From Streptomyces sp. NBC_00569 (GTDB lineage Bacteria > Actinomycetota > Actinomycetes > Streptomycetales > Streptomycetaceae), in assembly GCF_036345255.1 (NCBI RefSeq), contig NZ_CP107783.1, positions 744,001 through 808,000 on the forward strand: a DNA stretch of 64,000 nt. Direction: 5' to 3'. Made by a program: the position numbers and the translations under genes. Below the pieces are notes generated by a model. It was not told the origin of the DNA. It worked only from the letters and a program-made list of their open reading frames with translations, and did not search any database. This document shows, one piece after another, positions 42,242 to 51,099 of this stretch (its first letter is position 1; each line of letters starts with the position of its first letter).

Positions 42242-42584
42242 ACGCGTCGCCTCCAGCTCTCGGGCACCGCCCCCAGAACTAGGTATCACGGGGGTACTCC
42301 GCCCGCCCCGCGAAGCGCGGGGGCGGCCGCGTGACCTGCCTTGCTTTCCAGTGTGCTGCGTGGCGTGAACACCGTCCATCGCCCGGTCGGCACCCCCGCC
42401 GGTTGCGCTCCGTCGCCGTGCCGATCCTCCGGCCGGTGGTGACAATGGCGGCACGGACGAGCGGCACCGTTCCTCTCAGCACGGAGCCGGGCGTGGGCCC
42501 GGGTCTCGCGAGCTGTGGACGTCGGCCCCGGTGTCCGTGTGATGGCCGGGACCCCGGGCTGGGCAGCACGTCAGGAGTACACCG
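42242..42584. promoter_or_regulatory. Divergent intergenic region with a GC-rich hairpin
   Basis: A 343-bp spacer between the DUF4118 gene and a large APC transporter. It contains CCCCGCG-AAG-CGCGGGG at 42306-42322, which could act as a leader hairpin or short terminator. No second open frame with a ribosome site was found. I looked for a cyclic-di-AMP (ydaO) riboswitch core and could not support one. Confidence 0.4.
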
Positions 42585-44537
42585 ATGGCCACCACCCACG
42601 GGCACCGTAAGAGTCGCCTGCGCGCGTGGATGCTCGAGGGCCTGTCCGACATGGCCAAGACCACCCCCCAGGGGGCGGCCGCCGAGCCGGAGCCGTCCCA
42701 CAAGGGGCAGCCCTGGTGGCGCGTGATGTGTCTGACCGGCGTCGACTACTTCTCCACCCTCGGCTACCAGCCCGGCATCGCGGCCCTCGCGGCCGGGCTG
42801 CTGTCGCCAGTGGCGACCATCGTGCTGGTGATCGTCACCCTCGTGGGTGCACTGCCGGTGTACCGCCGGGTCGCCGAGGAGAGCCCGCACGGAGAGGGCT
42901 CGATCGCGATGCTGGAGCGGCTGCTGTCCTTCTGGAAGGGCAAGCTGTTCGTTCTCACCCTGCTGGGCTTCGCCGCGACCGACTTCCTCATCACCATCAC
43001 TCTGTCGGCGGCGGACGCCTCCACCCACCTCGTGGAGAACCCTCATCTGACGGAGACCCTGCACAACAAGCAGATGGTCATCACCCTCTTTCTGGTGGCC
43101 CTGCTCGGCGCGGTGTTCCTCAAGGGGTTCCTGGAGGCGATCGGCGTCGCCGTCGTCCTCGTCGGCATCTACCTCTCGCTCAACGTCGTGGTGGTGGTGA
43201 CCGGCCTCTGGCACGTGATCACGAAGGAGCATGTGATCACCGACTGGTCCACGGCGCTCACCGCGGAACACGGCAACGCGTTCGCCATGATCGGCGTCGC
43301 TCTGCTGGTCTTCCCCAAGCTCGCCCTCGGCCTCTCCGGCTTCGAGACCGGCGTGGCGGTCATGCCCCACGTGAAGGGCGACCCCACCGACACCGAGGAG
43401 CGGCCGACAGGCCGTATCCGGGGCGCCAAGAAGCTGCTCACCACGGCCGCCGTGATCATGAGTGTGTTCCTCGTCTGCACCAGCTTCATCACCACGCTGC
43501 TCATCCCGGAGAAGGAGTTCGAGTCCGGCGGCCAGGCCAACGGCCGGGCGCTGGCGTATCTGGCGCACGAGTACCTGGGCAGCGCCTTCGGCACGGTCTA
43601 CGACATCTCCACCATCGCGATCCTGTGGTTCGCGGGCGCCTCCGCGATGGCCGGGCTCCTCAACCTGATGCCCCGCTACCTGCCGCGGTACGGCATGGCG
43701 CCGCACTGGGCCCGCGCCGTACGTCCGATGGTGATCGTCTTCACCCTGATCGCGTTCCTGGTGACCTGGATCTTCGACGCCGACGTCGACGCCCAGGGCG
43801 GTGCCTACGCGACCGGTGTCCTCGTCCTGATCTGCTCCGCCGCGATCGCCGTGACCATCGCCGCGCGCAAGGCACGGCAGCGCAACTGGGCCATCGGCTT
43901 CGGCGTCATCTCGGCGGTGTTCCTCTACACGACGGTCGTCAACGTCATCGAGCGCCCGGACGGCGTCAAGATCGGTGCCTGCTTCATCGCCGGCATCATC
44001 CTCGTCTCGCTTCTCTCCCGGCTGGCCCGCGCCTTCGAACTGCGCGTCACCCACGTCACGTTCGACGCCATGGCCGAGCGTTTCGTACGCGACATCGCCA
44101 GCCGCAGGATCAGGTTCATCGCGAACGAGCCCGACAACCGCGACATCGCCGAGTACCGCCAGAAGATCGACCAGATCCGCCACGACAACGACGTCCCGGC
44201 CCAGGAGGACTTCGTCTTCGTCGAGGTCACGGTGCTCGACCCGTCGGAATTCGAGGGGGATCTGAACGTACGCGGCGAGGTGTTGCACAACCGCTACCGG
44301 GTCCTCACCCTGGAGGGCTCCTCCATCCCCAACGCCCTGGCCGCCCTGCTTCTGCACATCCGCAACACCACCGGCCGGGTTCCCCACATCTACTTCGAGT
44401 GGACCGAGGGCAACCCCCTCGCCAACTTCCTGCGCTTCTTTCTCTTCGGCCAGGGCGAGGTGGCCCCCGTCACCCGCGAGGTCCTGCGGGAGGCCGAGCC
44501 CGACCCGGCCCGCCGCCCCCACGTCCACGTGGGCTGA
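42585..44537 (+). CDS. Large APC-superfamily transporter with C-terminal cytoplasmic domain
   Basis: A 650-residue transporter. After a hydrophilic 35-residue start, about 12 helices begin [28 protein letters not shown], whose pattern (SLGYGPGIA-like) is shared with potassium/amino-acid APC proteins. Residues from about 490 form a soluble domain ([44 protein letters not shown]). The substrate is unassigned. Position beside a KimA-like protein and a KdpD-like membrane protein suggests ion or osmotic physiology, though amino-acid transport cannot be excluded. Confidence 0.85.
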   Translation: MATTHGHRKSRLRAWMLEGLSDMAKTTPQGAAAEPEPSHKGQPWWRVMCLTGVDYFSTLGYQPGIAALAAGLLSPVATIVLVIVTLVGALPVYRRVAEESPHGEGSIAMLERLLSFWKGKLFVLTLLGFAATDFLITITLSAADASTHLVENPHLTETLHNKQMVITLFLVALLGAVFLKGFLEAIGVAVVLVGIYLSLNVVVVVTGLWHVITKEHVITDWSTALTAEHGNAFAMIGVALLVFPKLALGLSGFETGVAVMPHVKGDPTDTEERPTGRIRGAKKLLTTAAVIMSVFLVCTSFITTLLIPEKEFESGGQANGRALAYLAHEYLGSAFGTVYDISTIAILWFAGASAMAGLLNLMPRYLPRYGMAPHWARAVRPMVIVFTLIAFLVTWIFDADVDAQGGAYATGVLVLICSAAIAVTIAARKARQRNWAIGFGVISAVFLYTTVVNVIERPDGVKIGACFIAGIILVSLLSRLARAFELRVTHVTFDAMAERFVRDIASRRIRFIANEPDNRDIAEYRQKIDQIRHDNDVPAQEDFVFVEVTVLDPSEFEGDLNVRGEVLHNRYRVLTLEGSSIPNALAALLLHIRNTTGRVPHIYFEWTEGNPLANFLRFFLFGQGEVAPVTREVLREAEPDPARRPHVHVG

Positions 44538-44568
44538 ACGCCTCCGCGGGCGTCGAGCCGGTCGTCAC

Positions 44569-44930
44569 TCAACTCACGTCCGGGTAGGCGTAGTTGGCCC
44601 AGTCCGCGACCACCCGCTGCCGCACGTCATCCGGGAACGAGTTCGCGAACGGGGCTGTGACTCCCGCGGCCCGGCCCTCGAACCGCCCGGGCAGCAGACA
44701 GCTCATGACGGACTTGCCACCTCTCCTCGTGCGCACCTCTTGCTCGGCGAGGTACAGGACCATCGGGATCCCCAGCGGCGCAAGCTCGTCACCATCACCG
44801 ACCCGGGCCGCGAGCCGGCCACGACCCTCGCGCCCGCCGTCGTCGGCATCAGCGAAGAGATGCCGGCCCACTGGGCGTCGGAGGACGACGTCGGGCAGCG
44901 AATCGGTAGACACGCGACGCCCCGGCAGTG
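44569..44930. pseudogene. Decayed gene fragments (MarR-like on plus, unknown on minus)
   Basis: On the plus strand, the frame through 44760-44870 reads RRKLVTITDPGREPATTLAPAVVGISEEM, like the wing and following helix of a MarR-type regulator. It has no recognition helix before it and no proper end. On the minus strand, 44569-44640 encodes FPDDVRQRVVADWANYAYPDVS and a stop, like the C-terminus of another protein. Neither has a full gene around it. The patch probably results from deletions. Confidence 0.35.
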
Positions 44931-44933
44931 CCG

Positions 44934-45494
44934 TCAATCGGCTGACGTCAGAGCGTCCCGTGCGGCGGTGAGGATCTCCTCGGAGAGCGGGAACTCCCTG
45001 GTGGCGCGGGCCAGGACGAGCGCCCCGACCATCGTGCACAGCCGGGCCATGCCGTCCTGATCGTCGGTGGCGAGCCAGTCGGCGAAGTCACCGACCCCCT
45101 CGCTGTACACGCGGCGCGCCTCGCGGTCGCCCGACCCGCGGGCCATGTCGGAGGCGAGAGCGGCGGCGGGACAGCCGTCCGCCGAGTTGTCGCGGTGCGC
45201 GACGGAGAGATAGACGTCGATCAGCGCCTGCTGCGCGGCATCGCGCTGCCCGTCGCTCTGCTCGAGGCCGGCCGCGCGACGCCGGGTGAGCTCGTCGAAC
45301 GCGTGGGCGGTGGCTTCGTCGACGAGCGCCTCCTTGGAGGCGAACTGCTTGTAGAAACCGCCATGGGTCAAGCCGGACGCCTTCATGAGGTCGGCGACGC
45401 TGACATGCGTCCCCTGCTCCCGGAACAGCCGGGAAGCGTTCTCCACGACGCGCCTGCGGTTCTCCAGCGCCTGCGCCTGCGATACGCGGCCCAT
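44934..45494 (-). CDS. TetR-family regulator (divergent from SDR)
   Basis: A 186-residue repressor starting MGRVSQAQALENRRRVVENASRLFREQG. The helix-turn-helix is SVADLMKASGLTHGGFYKQFASKEALVDEAT. The C-terminal cysteine-containing DGCPAAALASDMAR is typical of TetR regulators that control reductases and efflux. ATG 45494 is preferred over 45518. The divergent oxidoreductase and the palindrome at 45553 suggest autoregulation and control of that enzyme. Confidence 0.9.
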   Translation of the reverse strand: MGRVSQAQALENRRRVVENASRLFREQGTHVSVADLMKASGLTHGGFYKQFASKEALVDEATAHAFDELTRRRAAGLEQSDGQRDAAQQALIDVYLSVAHRDNSADGCPAAALASDMARGSGDREARRVYSEGVGDFADWLATDDQDGMARLCTMVGALVLARATREFPLSEEILTAARDALTSAD

Positions 45495-45552
45495 CGGCCA
45501 CCTCCCCGCTCTCCCCATTGGATGTCGGTTGCCATCTATCCTAGACCCTGTT

Positions 45553-45572
45553 TAGATTATGTACGTCATCTA
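45553..45572. promoter_or_regulatory. Candidate TetR operator in the TetR/SDR divergent promoter
   Basis: TAGAT (45553-45557) and ATCTA (45568-45572) form arms around a central GTAC palindrome (45561-45564). A further TAGA/ATCTA pair lies just upstream (45534-45545). This is the most AT-rich part of the 123-bp divergent region. Confidence 0.6.
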
Positions 45573-45617
45573 CTTGGCGGACCCGGTCACCGGGCCCCCG
45601 AATCACCGGGAGTGGAC

Positions 45618-46292
45618 ATGGAACTCAAGGGCGCGGTCGCTGTCGTCACCGGGGCCAACCGAGGGCTGGGCCGCCATCTGGCCGACCAGCTCGTACAGCG
45701 CGGAGCGAAGGTGTACGCGGCGGCGCGGCGCCCGGAGACCGTGGATCTGGCAGGCGTCACCCCGCTCCGCCTGGACGTGACCGACGAAGAGTCGGTCCGG
45801 GCCGCGGCCCGCGTCGCATCCGACGCGACACTGCTCGTGAACAACGCCGGGATCTCCACCGGAGCGACTCTCATCAGCGGCGAACTGGACGCGGTACGCC
45901 TTGAGTTGGAGACGAACTTCTTCGGGCCGCTCGCCCTGACGCGGGCGTTCGCCCCGGTCATCGAGGGCAACGGCGGAGGCGCGGTGCTGAACGTGCTCTC
46001 CGCGCTGTCCTGGCTGCACCCGGCCGGTCTCGGATCCTACGCGGCCACGAAGGCCGCGACGTGGGCGCAGACGAACGCCGTGCGCGAGGAGCTGGCCCCC
46101 CGCGGCATCACGGTCACCGCTCTGCACGTGGCCTACATGGACACCGACATGGCCACCCGCGTCGCGGCCGACCAGAAGGTCGACCCCGCGGATGTGGCAG
46201 CCCAGGCCCTCGATGCCGTGGCGGACGGCCTCCCGGAAATCCTCGCCGACGACGTCACACGGCAGGTCAAGCAGGGCCTCGCCGCCGCTTGA
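45618..46292 (+). CDS. Short-chain dehydrogenase/reductase (SDR)
   Basis: A 224-residue classical SDR. The cofactor loop is TGANRGLGRHLADQL (residues 11-25), the structural motif is NNAG, and the active site is Ser plus SYAATK (Tyr-x3-Lys). It probably prefers NADP because of AARRPE after the second strand. Substrate unknown. Controlled with the divergent TetR gene. Confidence 0.92.
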   Translation: MELKGAVAVVTGANRGLGRHLADQLVQRGAKVYAAARRPETVDLAGVTPLRLDVTDEESVRAAARVASDATLLVNNAGISTGATLISGELDAVRLELETNFFGPLALTRAFAPVIEGNGGGAVLNVLSALSWLHPAGLGSYAATKAATWAQTNAVREELAPRGITVTALHVAYMDTDMATRVAADQKVDPADVAAQALDAVADGLPEILADDVTRQVKQGLAAA

Positions 46293-46419
46293 ATGCGGCG
46301 CGAGGCCGACCGCCTCACGACGTGGCCGACAGCCGACCACCCTCCTCACGGGCTGCGTTGACAGCACCATCCCGCCGATTCCGATCACGCAGGCAGCCAC
46401 GGAGGGAGGGGGCGCGTGC

Positions 46420-47292
46420 TCAGCGGGGGCCGTTGCGCCAGACGAAGATCTCCGTGCTCGGCTGACGCTCGCAGAACCGGCCCGACGGGGAGGCCTCACG
46501 CAGGAGTTGGCGCAGGTCCGTCTCGAATGCGTAGCGGCGCGTGCCGAAGAGGTGCGGCGCCGAGAACGACATCGAGAACACCCCGGCGACCAGATCGTCA
46601 GCGCTGCGTTCCAGCGGCTGTCCGCCGGGCACGACATGGCGCTGTGGGCCGGAAAATCCCGCCCAGGTGAGCACCGCGGCCTCACCGCCCGGCGTCCCGT
46701 GCGGGAGAACGCCCCGGCCGGCCCGGCGGACGGGCCCGAGATACTGCCGCACCAGCTCGTCGATGGCCGAGCGGGGGGCCGCCGGATGAGGCAGCCCCCC
46801 GACGGTTCCCGTCTGCGTACCCGTACCTGTCTCTGTCCCCTGTCCTGTCTGCGTCTTCAGATCCGAGATGTGCGCGAGCACCCCGCCCGTCTTGAGCATG
46901 CCCTTGATGGTCACGGCAACCAGATCGCGGTCCATCCAGTGGAAGGACTGGGCGAAGGCGTCGAACGTGCCGAGGCCGGCCGGCAGATCCTCGGCCCGGG
47001 CCTGGACCCACCGCGCCTTCCCGGCCACGCCCTGTTCGGCGGCTTCACGCGCCGCTTCGGCGACCATTCCGCGGTCCGGGTCCACGCCGACGATCTCGCT
47101 GAACAGGTGCGCCAGGCTCAGCGCGATCACACCTGGTCCACATCCGACATCGATGAGCCGCCCTCGCCCGTCGAGCCGCAGAACCTCGGCGAGCGTGCCC
47201 GCCAGCCCTGGGGCGTACGGCAGCCGCCCGCGCCGGTAGTGGCGAGCGGTCCCCGCGAACAGGCTGTCGTCCCACTCCCAGCCCGCTCCCAT
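46420..47292 (-). CDS. Class I SAM-dependent methyltransferase with a TQ/TG repeat insertion
   Basis: A 290-residue methyltransferase. SAM-binding motif I is LIDVGCGPGVIALSLA (46-61), the acidic motif II is VGVDPD (69-73), and WVQARAEDLP and SFHWMD follow, as in the ubiquinone-methyltransferase-like group. After HISDLK the chain carries a low-complexity TQTGQGTETGTGTQTGT segment (147-163). It is encoded by short GTCTGCGT/CCTGTCTGC-type repeats at 46809-46860, probably a slippage expansion in a surface loop. The start is uncertain; ATG 47292 gives the usual N-terminus. Confidence 0.85.
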   Translation of the reverse strand: MGAGWEWDDSLFAGTARHYRRGRLPYAPGLAGTLAEVLRLDGRGRLIDVGCGPGVIALSLAHLFSEIVGVDPDRGMVAEAAREAAEQGVAGKARWVQARAEDLPAGLGTFDAFAQSFHWMDRDLVAVTIKGMLKTGGVLAHISDLKTQTGQGTETGTGTQTGTVGGLPHPAAPRSAIDELVRQYLGPVRRAGRGVLPHGTPGGEAAVLTWAGFSGPQRHVVPGGQPLERSADDLVAGVFSMSFSAPHLFGTRRYAFETDLRQLLREASPSGRFCERQPSTEIFVWRNGPR

Positions 47293-47469
47293 CCCCACCC
47301 ACCGCCCGTCAAAGAGTTCCCGCACGTGTCCGGCGGCCCGATGATTCCACGGCTGGAACCGGTGGGGTGCCGGGACACGGGCTGAGGTCCGTGTGGCCCT
47401 GACGAGCACGGGCGCTTCGACCGGACGGTAGCGTGCGGTCACATTCCGTTTCCCGATGGGATCGGCCCC

Positions 47470-48035
47470 GTGATGGTCGTCGACCACCGGCCGCAGTGGC
47501 CGCTGGAGTTCGAGCAGTTGGCCGGGCAGTCGCGGGCGGCCATGGGTGGGGTGGCGTGGGACATCGATCACGTGGGGTCCACCGCGGTGCCGGGTCTGGC
47601 GGCCAAGGACTGCATCGACGTCCAGATCCGGGTGCGGTCGATCGACGAGGGGCGGGACGTCGCCCCGCTCTCGGCGATCGGCTTCCGGTGTCGGCGCGAA
47701 CCCTGGAACCGTGCGGAAGTCTCCGGCGGGGTCCCGTGTCGCAAGCTCGTCTTCGCGCCTCCGGTCGGCGCCAGGCCCTGCAACATCCGTCTGCGGGAGG
47801 GCTCAGGCCTCAACGCCCGCCACGCGCTCCTGTTCCGCGACTACCCGCGCGCCGACGAGCCGGCCCGCGGGCGTGGGGAGCGTTCAAACAGCGGCTGGCG
47901 GCGAGCGTGTCCGACCTGTGCGAGTACGGCCAGATCAAGGCGCCCGCCACCGAAGTCCTGACGGCTGGGGCCGAACGGTGGGCCGCGGAGACCGCCTGGA
48001 CCGTCACACGCCGGAGTCCACCGGGGTCCGCGTGA
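47470..48035 (+). pseudogene. GrpB family (nucleotidyltransferase-fold) gene with a 1-bp frameshift
   Basis: The first frame gives VVDHRPQWPLEFEQLAG, DIDHVGSTAVPGLAAKDCIDVQI and RHALLFRDYPRADEPAR, the GrpB hallmarks. At 47866-47870 the expected CGC-CGG-GCG is reduced to CGC-GGG-CG, so one base is missing. The +1 frame then continues WGAFKQRLAASVSDLCEYGQIKAPATEVLTAGAERW to a stop at 48035. Restoring one base gives a full protein of about 188 residues. Either a recent mutation or a sequence error. GrpB proteins belong to the nucleotidyltransferase superfamily with poorly known function. Confidence 0.82.
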
Positions 48036-48112
48036 CTACGGAGGGCGGCCGTTGCACCAACTCCCGGTCGCAGGCGCCGATATCGCGCCTACCCGCACCC
48101 CGCGTCCCCACT

Positions 48113-48130
48113 CCATGATTTCGATCATGG
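48113..48130. promoter_or_regulatory. TTCG-loop palindrome upstream of the HAD phosphatase
   Basis: CCATGAT-TTCG-ATCATGG is a perfect 7-bp inverted repeat with a TTCG loop. It lies 78 bp after the GrpB stop and 35 bp before the phosphatase start; it could be a terminator for the former or an operator for the latter. Confidence 0.45.
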
Positions 48131-48164
48131 GTAATCCGTGCCGCTCGCCCTAGCATTGCGCGCC

Positions 48165-49265
48165 GTGAACAGACACCCGATGCGCAAGAAGCTCGTCCTC
48201 CTCGGCGTGGCGGGCGCCCTCACCGGCACGGTGGTCGCCGCGGGCGATCTCTGGCCGGACACCGAGGCCACGGCGGCGGCGGACGGCGCACAGCAGCGTG
48301 CCGTGGCGGCGGAGCTCAAGCACTGGCCGGCGCCGGTGGCGAAGAAGCTGGCGAAGGTCATCGCCGCGCACGACCACCAGGGCGCGTACGCGGTCTTCGA
48401 CGCGGACAACACCACGTACCGCAACGACCTGGAAGAGGCCCTGCTCCCCTTCCTGGAGATGAAGGGCGTCCTCACGCGCGACACCATGGACCCGTCCTTG
48501 AAGATCATTCCGTTCAAGGACACGGCCACGCACAAGGAGACGCTGACCGAGTACTACGCCCGCCTGTGCGACATCGACGACCAGGTGTCGTACCCGTGGG
48601 CCGCGCAGATCTTCTCCGGGTTCACGCTGAAGCAACTCAAGGGATACATCGACGAGTTGCTCGCCTACGACAAGCCGCTGCCCGGCGGGGTGAAGCCGCC
48701 GCAGTTCTCGACGGGCATGCAGGAGCTCTACCGCACGCTGAGCGCCCACGGCATCAAGGTGTATGTGGTGAGCGCCGCGAGCGAGGACCTCGTACGGATG
48801 GTGCTCGCCGACCCCGAGTACGGCTACGGCGTCCGGCCCGAGAACGTACTCGGAGTCTCCGCCCTCCTCAAGGACCGCAGGACGGGTGAAGTCACCAGCT
48901 CCCGCAAGGAGATCGCCGCCGGCCACTACGACCAGGCGAAGCTCGCCGACCACGAACTGACGTCCACTCTCTGGGCACCGTCCACCTGGTACGAGGGCAA
49001 GCCCGCCGCGATCAGCACGTACATCGACGCCTGGCAGAAGCCCGTCCTGGCGGCGGGCGACACTCCCAAGAGCGATGGTCCGATGCTGCTGCGATCGACG
49101 GACGTGGAGCACGGCGGCGTGCGCGTGTGGGTCAACCGCAAGGACAGCTACATGAAGGAGATCGACGGCATGAAGGCCGCGGGCGCGAAACGCCAGAAGG
49201 AGCTGGGCCAGAAGGTGACTGCGGACAAGCAGTGGCTGACCGTGACACCGGAACAGATCCGCTGA
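48165..49265 (+). CDS. Secreted HAD-family phosphatase, phosphorylcholine phosphatase-like
   Basis: A 366-residue exported HAD hydrolase. An N-terminal signal/anchor (RKKLVLLGVAGALTGTVVAA) is followed by motif I AVFDADNTTYRND (nucleophile Asp79 and Asp81), the same DxDNTT form seen in PchP. Motif II is in VYVVSAASEDLVR, and motif III/IV lie around KPVLAAGDTPKSDGPML. The reaction is probably release of phosphate from phosphorylcholine or a similar monoester outside the cell. GTG 48165 and ATG 48180 are both possible starts. Confidence 0.85.
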   Translation: MNRHPMRKKLVLLGVAGALTGTVVAAGDLWPDTEATAAADGAQQRAVAAELKHWPAPVAKKLAKVIAAHDHQGAYAVFDADNTTYRNDLEEALLPFLEMKGVLTRDTMDPSLKIIPFKDTATHKETLTEYYARLCDIDDQVSYPWAAQIFSGFTLKQLKGYIDELLAYDKPLPGGVKPPQFSTGMQELYRTLSAHGIKVYVVSAASEDLVRMVLADPEYGYGVRPENVLGVSALLKDRRTGEVTSSRKEIAAGHYDQAKLADHELTSTLWAPSTWYEGKPAAISTYIDAWQKPVLAAGDTPKSDGPMLLRSTDVEHGGVRVWVNRKDSYMKEIDGMKAAGAKRQKELGQKVTADKQWLTVTPEQIR

Positions 49266-49351
49266 CGCCGGCGAGATCCGTGTAGCCGCGTTCCGTGAGG
49301 AGCGCGGCCATGTCGGTCGTGGCCGCCTCGGCCTGACTGTTTCGGACGCGG

Positions 49352-50002
49352 CTATTTCGGGTGCGGCTGCTTGTGTGGTGCGCCCGCCCCCGGCGACAAA
49401 GGCTCCGAGACCGCGTCGATCAGCACGGGCAGGAAGGTGACGGCCAGTTCCTCGGGTGCCAACTGGTCGGGTTCCACGAGGCTCTGGGCCAGGGAGCCTT
49501 CGTGAACGGCAGTCGTCAGGCGGGCCAGGGAGTCCAGGTCGACTGTGGGGCTGCGGCCGATACTGGTGAAGAGGCGCGCGAGTATGCCGGCGATCTCCTC
49601 GCGCAGTCCGCGGTCCCGCTCCGCGAGGAGACGTGCCGTCTCGGGATGCCTGATGGCGTGCAGGGTGAACTCGGTGGACAGCAGGTACCAGCGGCGCTCG
49701 GCCGCGTCGACGGTGCCCGTTCTCGCGAGTACCGCACGCACGGGGTCGTCCGAGTGCTCGAGTTCCGCGACGGCCTGCGTCAGACGGTCGACGACGCTCT
49801 GGGCGTGCAGGTCGAACAGGGCGAAGAAAAGCTCTTCCTTGTTGCGGAAGTTGGAGTAGAACGCCCCGCGCGTGAGCCCGGCCCGCTCGCTGATCATCTC
49901 GATCGAGGTTCCGTAGAAGCCGCGCTCGGCGAACGCCTCCTGCGCCGCTTCCAGCAGCCGCGCAGTCGTCTGCGGGCGACGCTTGGTGGGCCCCTTCGGC
50001 AA
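49352..50002 (-). CDS. TetR-family regulator (divergent from class II aldolase-like gene)
   Basis: A 216-residue repressor. The helix-turn-helix is FAERGFYGTSIEMISERAGLTRGAFYSNFRNKEELFFALFD. The start is a TTG at 50002 with GGGAGGG 5 bp upstream; a longer frame to 50047 would run into the operator. Two exact GATACAG-NN-CTGTATC palindromes and a half-site lie in the divergent promoter, so it almost surely controls itself and the aldolase-like gene. Confidence 0.9.
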   Translation of the reverse strand: MPKGPTKRRPQTTARLLEAAQEAFAERGFYGTSIEMISERAGLTRGAFYSNFRNKEELFFALFDLHAQSVVDRLTQAVAELEHSDDPVRAVLARTGTVDAAERRWYLLSTEFTLHAIRHPETARLLAERDRGLREEIAGILARLFTSIGRSPTVDLDSLARLTTAVHEGSLAQSLVEPDQLAPEELAVTFLPVLIDAVSEPLSPGAGAPHKQPHPK

Positions 50003-50047
50003 CGCGTCCCTCCCTGGCCATTGACACCCCGATGTGACCCGCACCAC

Positions 50048-50063
50048 GATACAGCACTGTATC
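50048..50063. promoter_or_regulatory. TetR operator, site A
   Basis: GATACAG-CA-CTGTATC, a perfect 16-bp palindrome. With site B it is centred 17 bp away, about one and a half turns. Confidence 0.85.
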
Positions 50064-50064
50064 G

Positions 50065-50080
50065 GATACAGGTCTGTATC
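50065..50080. promoter_or_regulatory. TetR operator, site B (plus a half-site at 50091)
   Basis: GATACAG-GT-CTGTATC, perfect arms identical to site A. A lone CTGTATC half-site follows at 50091-50097. Confidence 0.85.
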
Positions 50081-50178
50081 TCATGCGGTGCTGTATCACA
50101 TACGGGTGCCCTCACCCCTTGTCCGGCTTGGCGCCGCACGCGCACCTGTGCCGTTCGGCGCTCACGAGGAGGCAATCG

Positions 50179-50991
50179 ATGGACACGTTCGCTGCGACAA
50201 CAGCACCCCACACCGGCGTCGGGCCGGTACCGCCGGGGTTCAAGGCGATGCTCCCGCCCACCTTCGATTCGGTGGAGCAGGAGAGGCTGCACCGCAAGCA
50301 GGAACTGGCCGCGGCCTTCCGGCTGTTCGGTAAGTTCGGATTCTCGGAGGGCGTGGCGGGACACATCACGGCGCGGGACCCGGAGAACCCGCGGTGGTTC
50401 TGGGTCAACCCCTTCGGCATGAGTTTCACCCAGATCAAGGTCTCCGACCTCGTCCTCGTCGACCACGACGGAAACGTCGTCGAGGGCAGTCACCCCGTCA
50501 ACCGCGCCGCCTTCTGCATCCACTCCGAAGTGCACAAGGCCCGCGAGGACGCCGTCGCCGCGGCCCACGCCCACTCCGTGCACGGCAAGGCGTTCTCCAC
50601 GCTCCGCCGGAGGCTCGACCCTCTGACTCAGGACGCCTGCGCCTTCTTCGAGGACCACGGGCTCTACGAGGATTTCCGCGGAGTCGTGAACGACACCGAG
50701 GAGGGCCGGCGGATCGGTGAGGCGCTCGGCCCGCACAAGGCCGTCATTCTCGCCAACCACGGCTTGCTGACGGTCGGTCAGAGCGTGGCCGAGGCCGCCT
50801 GGTGGTTCATCACGATGGAGCGGTCCTGCCAGGCGCAGCTCCTGGCCATGGCGGCCGGCACGCCGTACCCCATCGACCGGGACACGGCGCTCCAGGTACG
50901 GGAGCAGATCGGCAGCCCGTTGTCGGGGTGGTTCCAGCTCCGGCCGCTGTGGGACCAGATCATCGAGGAGCAGCCGGACCTCTTCGACTGA
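50179..50991 (+). CDS. Class II aldolase/adducin-family protein
   Basis: A 270-residue protein with the zinc-binding fold of fuculose-phosphate-type aldolases. SEGVAGHITARDPE and NPFGMSFTQIKVSDLVLVD form the N-terminal part. Metal-ligand histidines lie in AAHAHSVHGKAF (two) and in ILANHGLLTVG. Bacterial relatives without phosphate specificity often act in secondary or hydroxy-acid catabolism, so the reaction is unassigned. ATG 50179 has GAGGAGG upstream. Controlled by the divergent TetR with twin operators. Confidence 0.88.
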   Translation: MDTFAATTAPHTGVGPVPPGFKAMLPPTFDSVEQERLHRKQELAAAFRLFGKFGFSEGVAGHITARDPENPRWFWVNPFGMSFTQIKVSDLVLVDHDGNVVEGSHPVNRAAFCIHSEVHKAREDAVAAAHAHSVHGKAFSTLRRRLDPLTQDACAFFEDHGLYEDFRGVVNDTEEGRRIGEALGPHKAVILANHGLLTVGQSVAEAAWWFITMERSCQAQLLAMAAGTPYPIDRDTALQVREQIGSPLSGWFQLRPLWDQIIEEQPDLFD

Positions 50992-51099
50992 ACGCCCCCG
51001 CCCCGGGCCCACCGGCGGTTCGGCGCCGAACGGTACGCGGCCGTCGCCGCGCACCGAGCCGTGCCTGCTCGCGGTGACGCGTGAGGGGCACGTCCGTGG

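Noticed and set aside
41260..42584. Cyclic-di-AMP (ydaO) riboswitch before the KimA-like or second APC gene
   Set aside because: Expected from KimA biology, but the conserved core could not be recognised in either leader.
42279..44528. 749-residue minus-strand frame
   Set aside because: Shadow of the APC transporter at 42585; charged low-complexity translation with no family signature.
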